This document shows positions 25,381 to 34,840 of a stretch of 64,000 bases of DNA, one piece after another. Below the pieces are notes generated by a model. It was not told the DNA's origin. It did not search any database and saw only the letters and a program-made list of their open reading frames with translations. Position 1 is the stretch's first letter; every line of letters starts with the position of its first letter. The position numbers and the translations under genes are program-made. The DNA is from Desulfitobacterium_A sp034927245 (GTDB lineage Bacteria; Bacillota; Desulfitobacteriia; Desulfitobacteriales; Desulfitobacteriaceae): contig NZ_JAYFQK010000003.1 of assembly GCF_034927245.1 (NCBI RefSeq), positions 62,001 through 126,000 on the forward strand, written 5' to 3'.

Positions 25381-28122
25381 ATGCGGCAGCAAGCGTGGCA
25401 TGTATTGCCTTGGCTCGATGTTGTAAAGGCCTTGGAAGTGCATCCGGGTAAGGGCTTAAGCCTAAAAGAGGTGAACCATCGCCTGACCGAATTTGGGAAA
25501 AATATGCTCGAGACGAAAAAAGGGGTCCATCCTGTTTTCGTTTTCTTAGGCCAATTTAAGGATTTCATGGTTTTGGTTCTCTTAGCGGCAACGATTGTAT
25601 CCGGCTTATTGGGTGAAATAGCGGACGCTGTCACGATCATGGCGATCTTGATTGTGAATGCAATTCTGGGATTTATTCAGGAATATCGGGCTGAAAAGTC
25701 CATTGATTCTTTAAAGTCTTTGACAGCTCCCGAGGCCAGGGTACTTAGGGAGGGAGTGGAGAGCCGCATCCCGGCGGCGGATCTCGTACCGGGAGATATC
25801 GTATTATTAGAGGCAGGGGATCGTATACCCGCAGATATTCGCTGGATTCAAGCGGTTAATATTGAAGTCGAAGAATCTGCACTCACCGGCGAGTCCCATC
25901 CTGTCAGTAAGTCGGTTTCCCCCCTGAGCGATGAATTGACCCCGATGGCGGACCGGTCAAATATGGGATATATGGGGACAGTCGTGGTCAACGGGCGCGG
26001 CGCCGGGGTAGTTGTCTCTACGGGTATGGATACGGAAATGGGGATTATTGCAGGCATGATTCAGAGCGTTGAGGATGAGGAGACGCCTCTGCAGAAACGT
26101 CTCGACCAGCTGGGAAAATATCTTGTCGTTATTAGTCTTGCGGTCTGTGCTCTCGTCGTAGCTACGGGTGTTTGGCGGGGAGAAGGATTTTATAAGATGT
26201 TTCTTGCCGGTGTCTCTCTAGCGGTGGCAGCGATCCCCGAAGGTCTCCCGGCGATTGTAACGGTCGCTTTAGCGATTGGAGTACAGCGGATGGTTAAACG
26301 AAAAGCGATTGTGCGTAAACTTCCGGCAGTAGAAACTTTAGGCTGTGCAACCGTTATTTGCTCCGATAAGACCGGAACCTTAACCCAAAACGAAATGACC
26401 GTTCGCCAGATCTATTCAGATCGGCGGATGATTGCCATAACAGGGCAGGGCTATGACCCAAAAGGCGAATTTCAGGGCGGCGATCCGATGAAGGCAAAGG
26501 ATCCCCTAAATGAAGCATTAAAAATAGCGGCACTCTGCAATAACTCGACTCTGACCAAAAAAGGAGTACAGGTTGCCGGACTTTTCCGTTCGGCAAGCAA
26601 GGAATCCCCTTGGGGAATTGAAGGCGATCCGACCGAGGGCGCTTTGCTTGTGGCGGCCGCTAAGGCGGGGATTTGGCGGGAGACCTTGGAACGGAAAGAA
26701 GAACGTATTGGGGAAATCCCGTTTGACTCGGACCGCAAACGGATGAGCGTTATCTACCAAGGAAAAAATGAAAGAAAAGCGTATGCTAAAGGAGCCCCTG
26801 ATGTTATTCTCAGGCTATGCAAACGAGAGCTGACTTCCGAAGGGGTTGTTGAACTCACAGATATTCGGCGCCGAACGATAATGCGGGCTAATGATGAAAT
26901 GGCCCGGAAGGCTTTACGAGTATTGGCTCTTGCTGAACGTCCGCTGCGTGAGGAAGAGGGCGAAGACCGGCAGATTGAAGAAAACCTGATCTTTGTGGGA
27001 CTGATGGGGATGATCGATCCCCCCAGGGCGAGTGCCGCCAAAGCCATTCAGGTCTGCCGCAGGGCCGGCATCAAACCTGTGATGATTACCGGGGATCATC
27101 GGCTCACGGCAGAAGCGGTCGCGCAGGAGCTTGGGATTCTGCGGGGAAATTCCAAGGGAATTATGACAGGAGCAGACCTTGAACAAATATCCGATGAGGA
27201 CCTGGAGAAAAAAGTGATGGACATCTCGGTTTATGCCCGGGTTACTCCGAAGGATAAGCTGCGGATCGTTCGGGCGTTAAAGAAAAACAAACAAGTCGTA
27301 GCGATGACCGGCGATGGGGTCAACGACGCGCCCGCGGTCAAAGAGGCCGACATTGGAGTGTCTATGGGAAAAACGGGGACAGATGTGACAAAGGAGGCCT
27401 CAGCTATGGTACTGGCCGATGATAATTTTGCAACAATCGTTGCTGCGGTCGAGGAGGGCCGGGGTATCTATGATAATATCCGCAAATTCATCCGCTATTT
27501 GCTTTCCTGCAATATAGGCGAGGTTCTAACCATGTTCTTGGCAACATTGGTTGGGCTCCCGCTTCCGTTACTCGCCATTCAGATTCTATGGGTTAATCTT
27601 GTTACCGATGGTTTACCGGCAATGGCCTTAGGGGTTGACGGGATGGATAGAGACATTATGAATCGTCCGCCGCGGGCGCCCGGAAAAAGCATCTTTGCCC
27701 GTGGCTTAGCAAGAAAAATCATTATTCGGGGTACGATGATAGGACTGGGAACGTTAGTTGTGTTTGTTGTGGGGCTCTTCGTAGGAGGGAATCTGTTAAC
27801 CGCCCGGACAATGGCTTTCAGCACTCTGGTCTTTTCACAACTGTTTCATGTTTTTGATTGTAAGTCAGAAACACGCGGTATTTTTGAAGTAGGACTGTTG
27901 TCCAATCCTTACCTTGTAGCCGCGGTGGCAACCTCAACGATAATGCAGTTAAGTGTAATCTATCTTCCTCCCCTCCAGGCCATCTTTAAGACGGCACCCT
28001 TGGAACTTGGGCAATGGGGAATCATTTTAGGAGTTGCCGGCGGTCCCTCTGTATTAATCGGACTTTGGCGTTTAGTTACACATGCGGGCCGCAGAGGTAC
28101 CTCTGTGGTCGGAGGTAAGTGA
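25381..28122 (+). CDS. P-type Ca2+-transporting ATPase (type IIA)
   Basis: This membrane pump couples ATP hydrolysis to export of Ca2+ or a related cation. The 913-aa protein has the cation ATPase N-terminal domain, the TGES motif (ALTGESHPVSK), AAIPEGLPAIV in helix M4, the phosphorylated D329 in SDKTGTLTQ, MITGDHR, GDGVNDAPAVK, and WVNLVTDGLPAMALG in M6. The acidic residues in M4 and M6 favour Ca2+ over Na+/K+. It corresponds to B. subtilis yloB in position. GGAGGAGGAAAGGA precedes the start. The 3' end is bordered by a possible insertion-sequence relic. Confidence 0.92.
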   Translation: MRQQAWHVLPWLDVVKALEVHPGKGLSLKEVNHRLTEFGKNMLETKKGVHPVFVFLGQFKDFMVLVLLAATIVSGLLGEIADAVTIMAILIVNAILGFIQEYRAEKSIDSLKSLTAPEARVLREGVESRIPAADLVPGDIVLLEAGDRIPADIRWIQAVNIEVEESALTGESHPVSKSVSPLSDELTPMADRSNMGYMGTVVVNGRGAGVVVSTGMDTEMGIIAGMIQSVEDEETPLQKRLDQLGKYLVVISLAVCALVVATGVWRGEGFYKMFLAGVSLAVAAIPEGLPAIVTVALAIGVQRMVKRKAIVRKLPAVETLGCATVICSDKTGTLTQNEMTVRQIYSDRRMIAITGQGYDPKGEFQGGDPMKAKDPLNEALKIAALCNNSTLTKKGVQVAGLFRSASKESPWGIEGDPTEGALLVAAAKAGIWRETLERKEERIGEIPFDSDRKRMSVIYQGKNERKAYAKGAPDVILRLCKRELTSEGVVELTDIRRRTIMRANDEMARKALRVLALAERPLREEEGEDRQIEENLIFVGLMGMIDPPRASAAKAIQVCRRAGIKPVMITGDHRLTAEAVAQELGILRGNSKGIMTGADLEQISDEDLEKKVMDISVYARVTPKDKLRIVRALKKNKQVVAMTGDGVNDAPAVKEADIGVSMGKTGTDVTKEASAMVLADDNFATIVAAVEEGRGIYDNIRKFIRYLLSCNIGEVLTMFLATLVGLPLPLLAIQILWVNLVTDGLPAMALGVDGMDRDIMNRPPRAPGKSIFARGLARKIIIRGTMIGLGTLVVFVVGLFVGGNLLTARTMAFSTLVFSQLFHVFDCKSETRGIFEVGLLSNPYLVAAVATSTIMQLSVIYLPPLQAIFKTAPLELGQWGIILGVAGGPSVLIGLWRLVTHAGRRGTSVVGGK

Positions 28123-28123
28123 A

Positions 28124-28300
28124 CCCGTCCAGCTAAAGCTGAACATCGAGACTCCGGTGGGGGACATACTCCCACTTATAGAAGTGGGAGTCTTACGATT
28201 GGATAAAGGAAGCTTTACTATATCAGTTGTTTATCCGATACAGGAACTTCGGGGCATAGGAACACTTATGCGCACGGAGTTCCTATTCGTATTTACAGCT
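28124..28300 (+). other. Possible IS200/IS605-type 3'-end relic in the gap before dapF
   Basis: A hairpin ACTCCCACTT/AAGTGGGAGT (28168-28191) and a second imperfect stem ATAGGAAC/GTTCCTAT (28256-28286) occupy the gap. The first resembles the right-end hairpins found after tnpB genes. A frame open across 28082-28312 could be a decayed TnpB tail, but I cannot confirm homology. The gap from 28123 to 28404 holds no other gene; a promoter is proposed at its end. Confidence 0.3.
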
Positions 28301-28331
28301 CTTAGGCCCTAGAGTAAAAAAACGTAATAAG

Positions 28332-28360
28332 TTGACCTGAGTGATGAACCATAGTATTCT
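28332..28360 (+). promoter_or_regulatory. Candidate promoter for dapF and downstream genes
   Basis: TTGACC (28332-28337) and TATTCT (28355-28360) are spaced by 17 bases, about 45 bases before the dapF start. Confidence 0.45.
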
Positions 28361-28404
28361 TGAGCTGTTACATTGGCCATATTCGTGAAGGGGGTCAAGA
28401 TGGT

Positions 28405-29298
28405 ATGGAATTTGTGAAAATGCACGGTTTGGGAAATGATTTTGTTTTTATAGATCATTTTAATCGTCAGCCGGCAGAGGGCCGGAGCGAGGGGAATTAT
28501 CCTGAACTTGCACGTCAGATTTGCCACCGTCAGTTTGGTGTGGGTGGGGATGGTCTGGTTGTGGTACTTCCCTCGCAAGCGGCTGATGCAAGAATGCGGA
28601 TCTTTAATTTAGACGGTTCGGAGCCGGAGATGTGCGGCAACGGAATTCGCTGTTTTGCTCGATATATTTATGACAAGGGGTATGTCAGAAAAAATCCGCT
28701 TCGGGTTGAAACTTTAGCCGGAATTCTTACTTTACAGCTGACGCTTGAAGGTGAGAAGGTTACAGGTGTTCGAGTGGATATGGGAGAACCCATTCTCAAA
28801 TCGGGTTTGATTCCTGTTTTGGCTCAAGGTGAACCGATCATTGGGGCTAAGCTTGAGGCAGAGGGACAAGAATTCGCTTACACAGCGGTATCAATGGGCA
28901 ATCCTCACTGTATAATTTTTGTTGAGGATTATAACACTCTTGATTTTGAGCGCCTTGGGCCGGCAATTGAAAAACATCCTCTATTCCCGCGCAAGACGAA
29001 TGTCGAATTTATCCGCGTGGACTCCCGCAAGGAACTTACCATGAAAGTCTGGGAACGGGGAGCGGGACCGACCTTAGCATGCGGTACGGGAGCCTGTGCT
29101 TCGACTGTAGCCGCTGTTCTCAATGGAAAAACAGAACGAAAGGTTACCGTTCATTTACCGGGCGGCGATCTATTGATCGAATGGGGCGATGACAACCACG
29201 TCTATATGACTGGGCCTGCAGCCTATGTTTTTAAAGGAATTCTTCTTCAAGATAAGATGAATAGTACAAAGAAAGCTGGGCACAGAAATGGCGAATAG
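28405..29298 (+). CDS. dapF: Diaminopimelate epimerase
   Basis: DapF interconverts LL- and meso-diaminopimelate for lysine and peptidoglycan. The 297-aa protein has the two catalytic cysteines in MCGNGIRCFARY and ACGTGACAST, plus the N-terminal MHGLGNDFVFID. The ATG at 28405 follows GAAGGGGGTCAAGATGGT; an in-frame start at 28360 falls within the proposed promoter and is rejected. It overlaps yicC by 11 bases. Confidence 0.95.
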   Translation: MEFVKMHGLGNDFVFIDHFNRQPAEGRSEGNYPELARQICHRQFGVGGDGLVVVLPSQAADARMRIFNLDGSEPEMCGNGIRCFARYIYDKGYVRKNPLRVETLAGILTLQLTLEGEKVTGVRVDMGEPILKSGLIPVLAQGEPIIGAKLEAEGQEFAYTAVSMGNPHCIIFVEDYNTLDFERLGPAIEKHPLFPRKTNVEFIRVDSRKELTMKVWERGAGPTLACGTGACASTVAAVLNGKTERKVTVHLPGGDLLIEWGDDNHVYMTGPAAYVFKGILLQDKMNSTKKAGHRNGE

Positions 29299-30169
29299 TA
29301 TGACCGGCTTTGGCCGAGGGGAAGCCTCTGGTCATGGCTACAATTTTACGGTTGAACTCAAATCAGTCAATCACCGGTTCTTTGAGGCTTCAATACGGAT
29401 ACCTCGGAATATGATGAGTTTTGAGGAACGGATTCGTAAGCTTCTCCAGCAGAAAATTCAGAGGGGCCGAATTGATGTCTTTGTCAATATTAAGGAAACA
29501 GAAGAAAAAAAGAGATTGGTGAAGGTTGACAAAGATTTGGTGCTGTCGTATGATAAAACCTTGAAGGAACTCGCTTTAACCCTTAAAACGTCTTATGAGA
29601 CCGATATCTACCGTTTAACCTCTCTACCGGAAGTTCTTACTGTCGAAGATGAGGAAATGGATCTGGAACTTTTATGGGAGACGCTCAATGAGGCGGTAAG
29701 TGAAGCATTAGTTGGGTTTATTGAGATGCGCAAAATTGAGGGAGAAAAGCTTGCTAGGGATCTTCTTAATCGCTTAAATATTATCTCAAATGTGAAGGAA
29801 CAGATTGCGGGTTTTTCGGAAACTATGGTTCCAGAATACCAAGAACGTCTTCGAGAAAGAATTCAGCTCTTACTTGGAGAAAATTCTGTTGTGGACGAAG
29901 CGCGTCTTGCCAATGAAGTCGCAATATTTGCTGATCGGGTTTCGATAACCGAAGAACTGGTTCGTTTACAAAGTCATTTAGATCAAGCTCGTCAAGCCTT
30001 AAGGGGTACTGATCCGGTAGGACGAAAACTTGACTTTTTGGTTCAGGAAATGAATCGCGAAATCAATACGATAGGTTCAAAAGCAAATAATTTAAGCATA
30101 GCCCAGCATGTCGTTGAAGTTAAAAGCGAGTTGGAAAAAATCAGGGAGCAAGTCCAAAATCTAGAGTAA
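29288..30169 (+). CDS. yicC: YicC/YloC family endoribonuclease
   Basis: The 293-aa protein starts with the family signature SMTGFGRGEA and ends with the conserved C-terminal stretch REINTIGSKANNLSI. YicC-type proteins are Mn2+-dependent endoribonucleases; the B. subtilis relative is YloC. It overlaps dapF and is followed 13 bases later by remA, as in Bacillus. The central region is predicted to be largely helical. Confidence 0.92.
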   Translation: MANSMTGFGRGEASGHGYNFTVELKSVNHRFFEASIRIPRNMMSFEERIRKLLQQKIQRGRIDVFVNIKETEEKKRLVKVDKDLVLSYDKTLKELALTLKTSYETDIYRLTSLPEVLTVEDEEMDLELLWETLNEAVSEALVGFIEMRKIEGEKLARDLLNRLNIISNVKEQIAGFSETMVPEYQERLRERIQLLLGENSVVDEARLANEVAIFADRVSITEELVRLQSHLDQARQALRGTDPVGRKLDFLVQEMNREINTIGSKANNLSIAQHVVEVKSELEKIREQVQNLE

Positions 30170-30182
30170 TGGAGGGTTCATT

Positions 30183-30455
30183 TTGGATATTAAACTGATC
30201 AACATAGGATTTGGCAACATTGTTTCTGCGAACCGAATTATCTCTATTGTAAGCCCGGAATCGGCCCCGATTAAGCGTATTATCCAAGAAGCGCGGGATG
30301 CAGGAATGCTGATCGATGCGACCTATGGTCGGCGGACACGTGCGGTAATTATTTGTGATAGTCATCATGTCATCCTTTCTGCTGTACAGCCTGAAACGGT
30401 TGCCCATCGTTTATCTGCCAAGGACACCAACCCCCAAGAGGATCCGGTAGATTAA
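30183..30455 (+). CDS. remA: RemA-family extracellular matrix regulator (DUF370)
   Basis: RemA is a small DNA-binding regulator of biofilm matrix and osmoprotection genes in B. subtilis; here its targets are unknown. The 90-aa protein is very close to the family consensus: KLINIGFGNIVSANR, SPESAPIKRI, DATYGRRTRAV and ILSAVQPETVAHR. The start is TTG at 30183, 8 or so bases after GGAGGG. It belongs to the yicC-remA-gmk-rpoZ-coaBC run. Confidence 0.94.
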   Translation: MDIKLINIGFGNIVSANRIISIVSPESAPIKRIIQEARDAGMLIDATYGRRTRAVIICDSHHVILSAVQPETVAHRLSAKDTNPQEDPVD

Positions 30456-30466
30456 GGGGTGCCAAA

Positions 30467-31069
30467 GTGGATAAGAATAACGGATTATTGATTGTCCTTT
30501 CGGGACCATCAGGCGCAGGAAAAGGAACGATATGTCATGAGCTGTTGCGACAGAAACCGGAAGTAAAATATTCCGTTTCGGCAACCACACGAAAACCGCG
30601 TCCGAGTGAAGTCGATGGGTTAGATTATTTTTTTCGTACTCGGGAAGAGTTTCAATCGATGATCCAAAAGGATGAGCTCCTTGAGTGGGCTGAATTTTGC
30701 GAGAACTATTACGGAACTCCGCGTCCGGCGGTCGAACAGGCTTTGCAAACGGGTACGGATGTTATTTTGGAAATCGAAATTCAGGGTGCCCTGCAAATTA
30801 AGAAACGATTTCCCCATGGCGTTTTCGTTTTTGTAGTTCCACCGTCTATGAGTGTGCTTTCAGAACGGATTCATAAACGGGGTACGGAATCGGAAGATGT
30901 CATTCGTAAACGTTTGGAAACGGCAACTCGTGAGCTTAGCTATGTGACTGAGTATGATTATGTCATTGTTAACGATGAGCTGGAAAATGCAGTTAATAAA
31001 CTGAAATGCATACTTGTTGCCGAAAAGTGTCGTGTCAGAAGAAAACCTTATGATTTCCAGGAGGTGTAG
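30467..31069 (+). CDS. gmk: Guanylate kinase
   Basis: Gmk phosphorylates GMP to GDP. The 200-aa protein has the P-loop LSGPSGAGKGTI, the GMP-binding SATTRKPRPSEVDGLDYFF and the Tyr in NYYGTPR. The start is GTG at 30467 after AAGGGGTGCC. In Firmicutes this enzyme is a (p)ppGpp target. Three bases separate it from rpoZ. Confidence 0.96.
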   Translation: MDKNNGLLIVLSGPSGAGKGTICHELLRQKPEVKYSVSATTRKPRPSEVDGLDYFFRTREEFQSMIQKDELLEWAEFCENYYGTPRPAVEQALQTGTDVILEIEIQGALQIKKRFPHGVFVFVVPPSMSVLSERIHKRGTESEDVIRKRLETATRELSYVTEYDYVIVNDELENAVNKLKCILVAEKCRVRRKPYDFQEV

Positions 31070-31072
31070 ATT

Positions 31073-31279
31073 ATGAGACAACCCTCACTCGATTATTTAA
31101 TGACCAAGGTCGATAGTAAATATACGCTTGTACTTGCGGCCGCCAAGCGTGCCCGGACGCTGATGGAGGACCCGGAATTTGAAGCGAACGCCCATGGGGC
31201 TAAGCCCGTGAGTATTGCCTTGGAGGAAATCGCCAATGGACGATTTCACTTTGAGCTGACAAACGAAGGGATAAAATAA
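31073..31279 (+). CDS. rpoZ: DNA-directed RNA polymerase omega subunit
   Basis: Omega aids folding and stability of the beta-prime subunit. The 68-aa protein contains SLDYLMTKVDSKYTLVLAAAKRAR, matching omega, and KPVSIALEEIANG near the end. CAGGAGGTGTAGATT forms its ribosome site across the gmk stop, and its own stop overlaps the coaBC ATG by one base. Confidence 0.93.
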   Translation: MRQPSLDYLMTKVDSKYTLVLAAAKRARTLMEDPEFEANAHGAKPVSIALEEIANGRFHFELTNEGIK

Positions 31280-32484
31280 TGCTTCACGGTAGGAAAATCT
31301 TAGTGGGTGTCACAGGTGGAATCGCCGCTTATAAGGCTGCTGAGATTGTGAGCCGGCTGGGCAAGTTGGGAGCAGAGGTACATGTTGCCATGACCAAAGG
31401 AGCAACGGAGTTCATTGCTCCTTTGACTTTGCGAACCTTGTCCGCGAATCCTGTCAGTGTTGAGATGTTTGAGGAACCAAAGCGTTGGAATGTAGAACAT
31501 ATTGCGCTTGCCGAGCATGTTGATGCTGTCCTGGTCGCCCCGGCTACGGCTAATATATTGGCGAAGATGGCTGTCGGAATTGCTGATGATTTTCTATCGA
31601 CAGTGCTTTTGGCAGCCAAGGTTCCTATTTTTGTCGCACCGGCGATGAATCACGCGATGTATCATCATCCCGCAACTCAAAAAAATCTGGAGATATTGCG
31701 TTCACGTTCCGTAAAAATTATCGGACCGGCTGCAGGCTTTCAAGCGTGTGGTACGAACGGAGATGGCCGGATGAGCGAACCGGTGGAAGTCGTTGAGGAA
31801 CTGGTACGGTTTTTTACGGACTCTGCTATGCTTCAAGGCAAAAAAGTGCTTGTTACAGCCGGCGGAACTCAAGAACCGCTCGACCCGGTTCGTTATTTGG
31901 GTAACCGTTCATCCGGCCGGATGGGTTATGCTATTGCTCAAGCTTTCCGGGAAGCCGGAGCTGAAACGACACTTGTCAGCGCTCCTACCGAACTGCCTGT
32001 TCCCTATGGAGTTAAGCGAATTTCGGTGATGACTGCCCTGGAAATGCATGATGCTGTGCTGGAGGAATTCCCCCAAATGGATGTTGTCGTTAAGGCTGCA
32101 GCTGTGGCCGATTATCGTCCAAAGGAGAATGCCACCCAGAAAATCAAGAAACAGGGGACAAGCCTTTGGGTCGAACTTGTTCCTAATCCTGATATTCTGG
32201 CTGAGCTTGGTAAAATGAAAACAAAGCAAATCCTTGTTGGATTTGCAGCTGAGACAGAGAACTTAATCAATAATGCCCAAGATAAAATGCGGCGTAAGAA
32301 TGTAGATATGCTTGTAGCCAATGATGTAACGCGTCAAGGCTCAGGGTTCGGCAGTCTTACCAATAGTGTCAGCCTACTCTTCCCTGATGGGAGAAGAATA
32401 GATTTACCCCAAATGAATAAGCTGGAGGTTGCTCGGTATCTTCGAAATGAGATCGCTGGGCTGCTTGGCGTAACAAAGGAGTGA
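31279..32484 (+). CDS. coaBC: Bifunctional phosphopantothenoylcysteine decarboxylase / phosphopantothenate-cysteine ligase
   Basis: CoaBC performs two steps of coenzyme A synthesis. The 401-aa fusion has an N-terminal flavin-dependent CoaC domain (GVTGGIAAYKA, the APAMNHAMY motif, ACGTNGDGRMSEP cysteine flap) and a C-terminal CTP-dependent CoaB domain (GGTQEPLDPVRYLGNRSSGRMG, KKQGTSLWVELVPNPDILAELG). The length is typical. It ends 6 bases before metK. Confidence 0.96.
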   Translation: MLHGRKILVGVTGGIAAYKAAEIVSRLGKLGAEVHVAMTKGATEFIAPLTLRTLSANPVSVEMFEEPKRWNVEHIALAEHVDAVLVAPATANILAKMAVGIADDFLSTVLLAAKVPIFVAPAMNHAMYHHPATQKNLEILRSRSVKIIGPAAGFQACGTNGDGRMSEPVEVVEELVRFFTDSAMLQGKKVLVTAGGTQEPLDPVRYLGNRSSGRMGYAIAQAFREAGAETTLVSAPTELPVPYGVKRISVMTALEMHDAVLEEFPQMDVVVKAAAVADYRPKENATQKIKKQGTSLWVELVPNPDILAELGKMKTKQILVGFAAETENLINNAQDKMRRKNVDMLVANDVTRQGSGFGSLTNSVSLLFPDGRRIDLPQMNKLEVARYLRNEIAGLLGVTKE

Positions 32485-32490
32485 TGTTTA

Positions 32491-33681
32491 GTGGTGAGAA
32501 AATTATTTACTTCAGAATCTGTGACCGAAGGACATCCTGATAAGATCTGTGATCAGATTTCTGATGCTATTCTTGACGCAATCTTTGCCAAAGATCCAAA
32601 TGCTCGTGTAGCCTGTGAAACTTCAGTCACCACTGGTTTAGTCTTGGTGAGTGGTGAAATAACGACGCATTGCTATGTCGATATTCCGCATGTTGTTCGT
32701 CAGACAATCCGAGAAATCGGATATACGCGTGCTAAATATGGCTTTGACGCCGACACCTGCGCGGTTCTTACTTCGATCGGGGAACAGTCAGCCGATATTG
32801 CCCTGGGAGTGGACAAGGCGTTGGAAGCTAAAACCGGTGAAATGACCGATGATGAAATTGATGCAATCGGCGCAGGCGACCAAGGAATGGTGTTTGGTTT
32901 TGCCACCAATGAAACGGAAAGCTATATGCCGCTCCCGATTGATTTGGCTCATCGCTTGTCACGCCGCTTAAGTGAAGTCCGTAAATCGGAGATTTTGGAC
33001 TATCTTCGTCCCGATGGTAAAACTCAAGTCACGGTTGAATATGAAGACAACCGCCCTGTCCGAATCGATACAATTGTTATCTCGACTCAACATCATCCAG
33101 ACGTACCTCAAGAGCAGATCCGCCGTGACCTTTTAGAAAAGGTTGTCATGCCTGTCGTTCCTAACGACCTTCTTGATGAAAGAACACGTTACTTTATTAA
33201 CCCCACAGGACGTTTTGTTATCGGCGGCCCGCAAGGAGATGCGGGTTTAACAGGCCGGAAAATTATTGTGGATACTTATGGCGGTATGGCTCGCCACGGA
33301 GGCGGTGCCTTCTCGGGTAAGGATCCCACAAAGGTTGACCGTTCCGGAGCTTATGCCGCTCGCTATGTGGCGAAAAACGTGGTTGCAGCGGGTTTAGCGG
33401 ATCGCTGTGAAATTCAAATCGCTTATGCCATCGGAGTTGCGCATCCTATTTCAGTCTTAGTCGAAACCTTTGGTACAGGTAAAATTTCCGAAGACAAGAT
33501 TGGAGAGCTGGTTAGAAAGAATTTTGACCTTCGTCCGGCCGGGATCATCAAATCATTGGATCTTCGTCGCCCAATCTATCGTCAAACTGCTGCCTATGGC
33601 CACTTTGGCCGGACTGATCTGGATCTTCCTTGGGAAAGAACGGATAAAGCAGAGATCCTTCGTCAGCAAGCAGGTCTTTAA
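32491..33681 (+). CDS. metK: S-adenosylmethionine synthetase
   Basis: MetK makes SAM from methionine and ATP. The 396-aa protein has TSESVTEGHPDKICDQISDAILD, GAGDQGMVFG, GGAFSGKDPTKVDRSGAY and ACETSVTTGLV. The start is GTG at 32491 preceded by AAAGGAGTGATGTTTA. Only 6 bases separate it from coaBC, so there is no room for a SAM riboswitch and it probably depends on upstream promoters. A bidirectional terminator follows. Confidence 0.96.
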   Translation: MVRKLFTSESVTEGHPDKICDQISDAILDAIFAKDPNARVACETSVTTGLVLVSGEITTHCYVDIPHVVRQTIREIGYTRAKYGFDADTCAVLTSIGEQSADIALGVDKALEAKTGEMTDDEIDAIGAGDQGMVFGFATNETESYMPLPIDLAHRLSRRLSEVRKSEILDYLRPDGKTQVTVEYEDNRPVRIDTIVISTQHHPDVPQEQIRRDLLEKVVMPVVPNDLLDERTRYFINPTGRFVIGGPQGDAGLTGRKIIVDTYGGMARHGGGAFSGKDPTKVDRSGAYAARYVAKNVVAAGLADRCEIQIAYAIGVAHPISVLVETFGTGKISEDKIGELVRKNFDLRPAGIIKSLDLRRPIYRQTAAYGHFGRTDLDLPWERTDKAEILRQQAGL

Positions 33682-33716
33682 GATTTAAAACTCAATAGAT
33701 TAGATTAGATTAAAAA

Positions 33717-33765
33717 GGGGCAGTTCACTCTTAACAATCGTTTAACAGTGAACTGCCCTGTTTTA
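33717..33765. terminator. Bidirectional terminator between metK and the convergent regulator
   Basis: GGGGCAGTTCACT (33717-33729) pairs with AGTGAACTGCCC (33747-33757 or so). Plus-strand reading gives TGTTTTATATT; minus-strand reading gives CCCCTTTTTAATC, so it can serve both metK and the gene at 33803. Confidence 0.85.
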
Positions 33766-33802
33766 TATTACCTGTTTTATTTTATTAGAAATTTATTTTA
33801 GG

Positions 33803-34750
33803 TTAAACGTTGGCAATGATCTGTCCCATCTGGGATATATCATATCCTCCGATGCCCAGCACGTCATTGCGAAAAGCGGTGGAGTTAAGAATGCTCAACA
33901 AGGCTTGAAAATGAGGCTTCACTAAATCCTCCTGACGGACAACCAGATCATACCGCTCTTTTTGTAAGGGGATAAAGTCAAGATTATTGACCTGAAGTGA
34001 TGCTTTCTCAATTCCCAACCCTACATCTGCTTCGCCGCGAGCCACTTTGCTGGCAACGGCAACATGGCTCATTTCTTCCTCAGCGTATCCTTGAATCGCA
34101 GTATGATTGATTTTAAGCACTCTTAATTTCTCATCAAGTAGGACACGGGCCCCTGATCCCCGTTCGCGATTGATAAAGCGAACATCAGGCTTAGTTAGAT
34201 CTTCCCATGTACGGATACCCTTAGGATTTCCCTGAGCGACGTAGAAGCCCTCAGTTCGATAAACAAGATTGATGATCGTTGCCGGGTGACCGGGGAGCAT
34301 TCTCCGAACATAAGGGATATTATATTCATCGGTATCGCTATCCCATAAATGGGCTGTCACGGCGTTAGCCTGACCCCGGTAAAGTGCCGTAAGACCATCG
34401 ATGCTTCCGATGTAATGACGCAGACAACGAATATAAGGGAATTGTTTTTCTAACTGTCGGGTTAAGATATCTAAGACCATATCCTGACCGCAGATGACTA
34501 AACCGTTATCGGTTAAAGGTGAAGATTTGGGCTGTTCCGAGGGAAGGGAAGAGGGTTCCGGTGCAAAGAATGAATCGCCTGTTTTAGCTTTTTGGATATA
34601 AATTTCAAGGTCGGTCTTCTCGACGCGGACCTTGCGGCCAATGTGGTAAGCGGTTAGCTCGCCGCGTTTAATGAGTTCATAAACGGTATACTTGGAAATT
34701 TTAAGGATATTGGCGACTTCTTCGGGCGTATAGGAAATATCATTTGGCAA
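33803..34750 (-). CDS. One-component regulator: excisionase-type HTH plus molybdate-type periplasmic-binding domain
   Basis: The 315-aa protein starts with a MerR/excisionase-like helix-turn-helix (SYTPEEVANILKISKYTVYEL...AYHIGRKVRVEK, residues 6-50). After a short linker, a PBP-like domain of the COG1910 type follows (FINRERGSGARVLLDEKL, GEADVGLGIEKA). Such fusions sense oxyanions such as molybdate or tungstate in the cytoplasm. It is divergent from modABC, with a shared 159-base intergenic region before the modA start. It most likely controls that operon in place of ModE; ligand and sign of control are inferred. Confidence 0.82.
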   Translation of the reverse strand: MPNDISYTPEEVANILKISKYTVYELIKRGELTAYHIGRKVRVEKTDLEIYIQKAKTGDSFFAPEPSSLPSEQPKSSPLTDNGLVICGQDMVLDILTRQLEKQFPYIRCLRHYIGSIDGLTALYRGQANAVTAHLWDSDTDEYNIPYVRRMLPGHPATIINLVYRTEGFYVAQGNPKGIRTWEDLTKPDVRFINRERGSGARVLLDEKLRVLKINHTAIQGYAEEEMSHVAVASKVARGEADVGLGIEKASLQVNNLDFIPLQKERYDLVVRQEDLVKPHFQALLSILNSTAFRNDVLGIGGYDISQMGQIIANV

Positions 34751-34826
34751 AACGAACTCACCCGTCCTTTTTTAGAGATTTTTACCTTAACAGCTTAAAC
34801 TTATTTCCTTTTATTATAACATATTG

Positions 34827-34832
34827 TATAAT
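34827..34832 (+). promoter_or_regulatory. Candidate -10 element of modABC
   Basis: TATAAT occurs at 34827-34832 within TTGTATAATG. A convincing -35 was not found, which would fit a promoter needing an activator. Transcription would begin near 34839. Confidence 0.4.
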
Positions 34833-34840
34833 GAATCTAC

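Noticed and set aside
32485..32490. SAM riboswitch ahead of metK
   Set aside because: Only six bases separate coaBC and metK, leaving no room for a leader.
33696..33712. TAGAT repeated three times after metK
   Set aside because: It is a short simple repeat in a gap with a clear terminator next to it; no function is implied.
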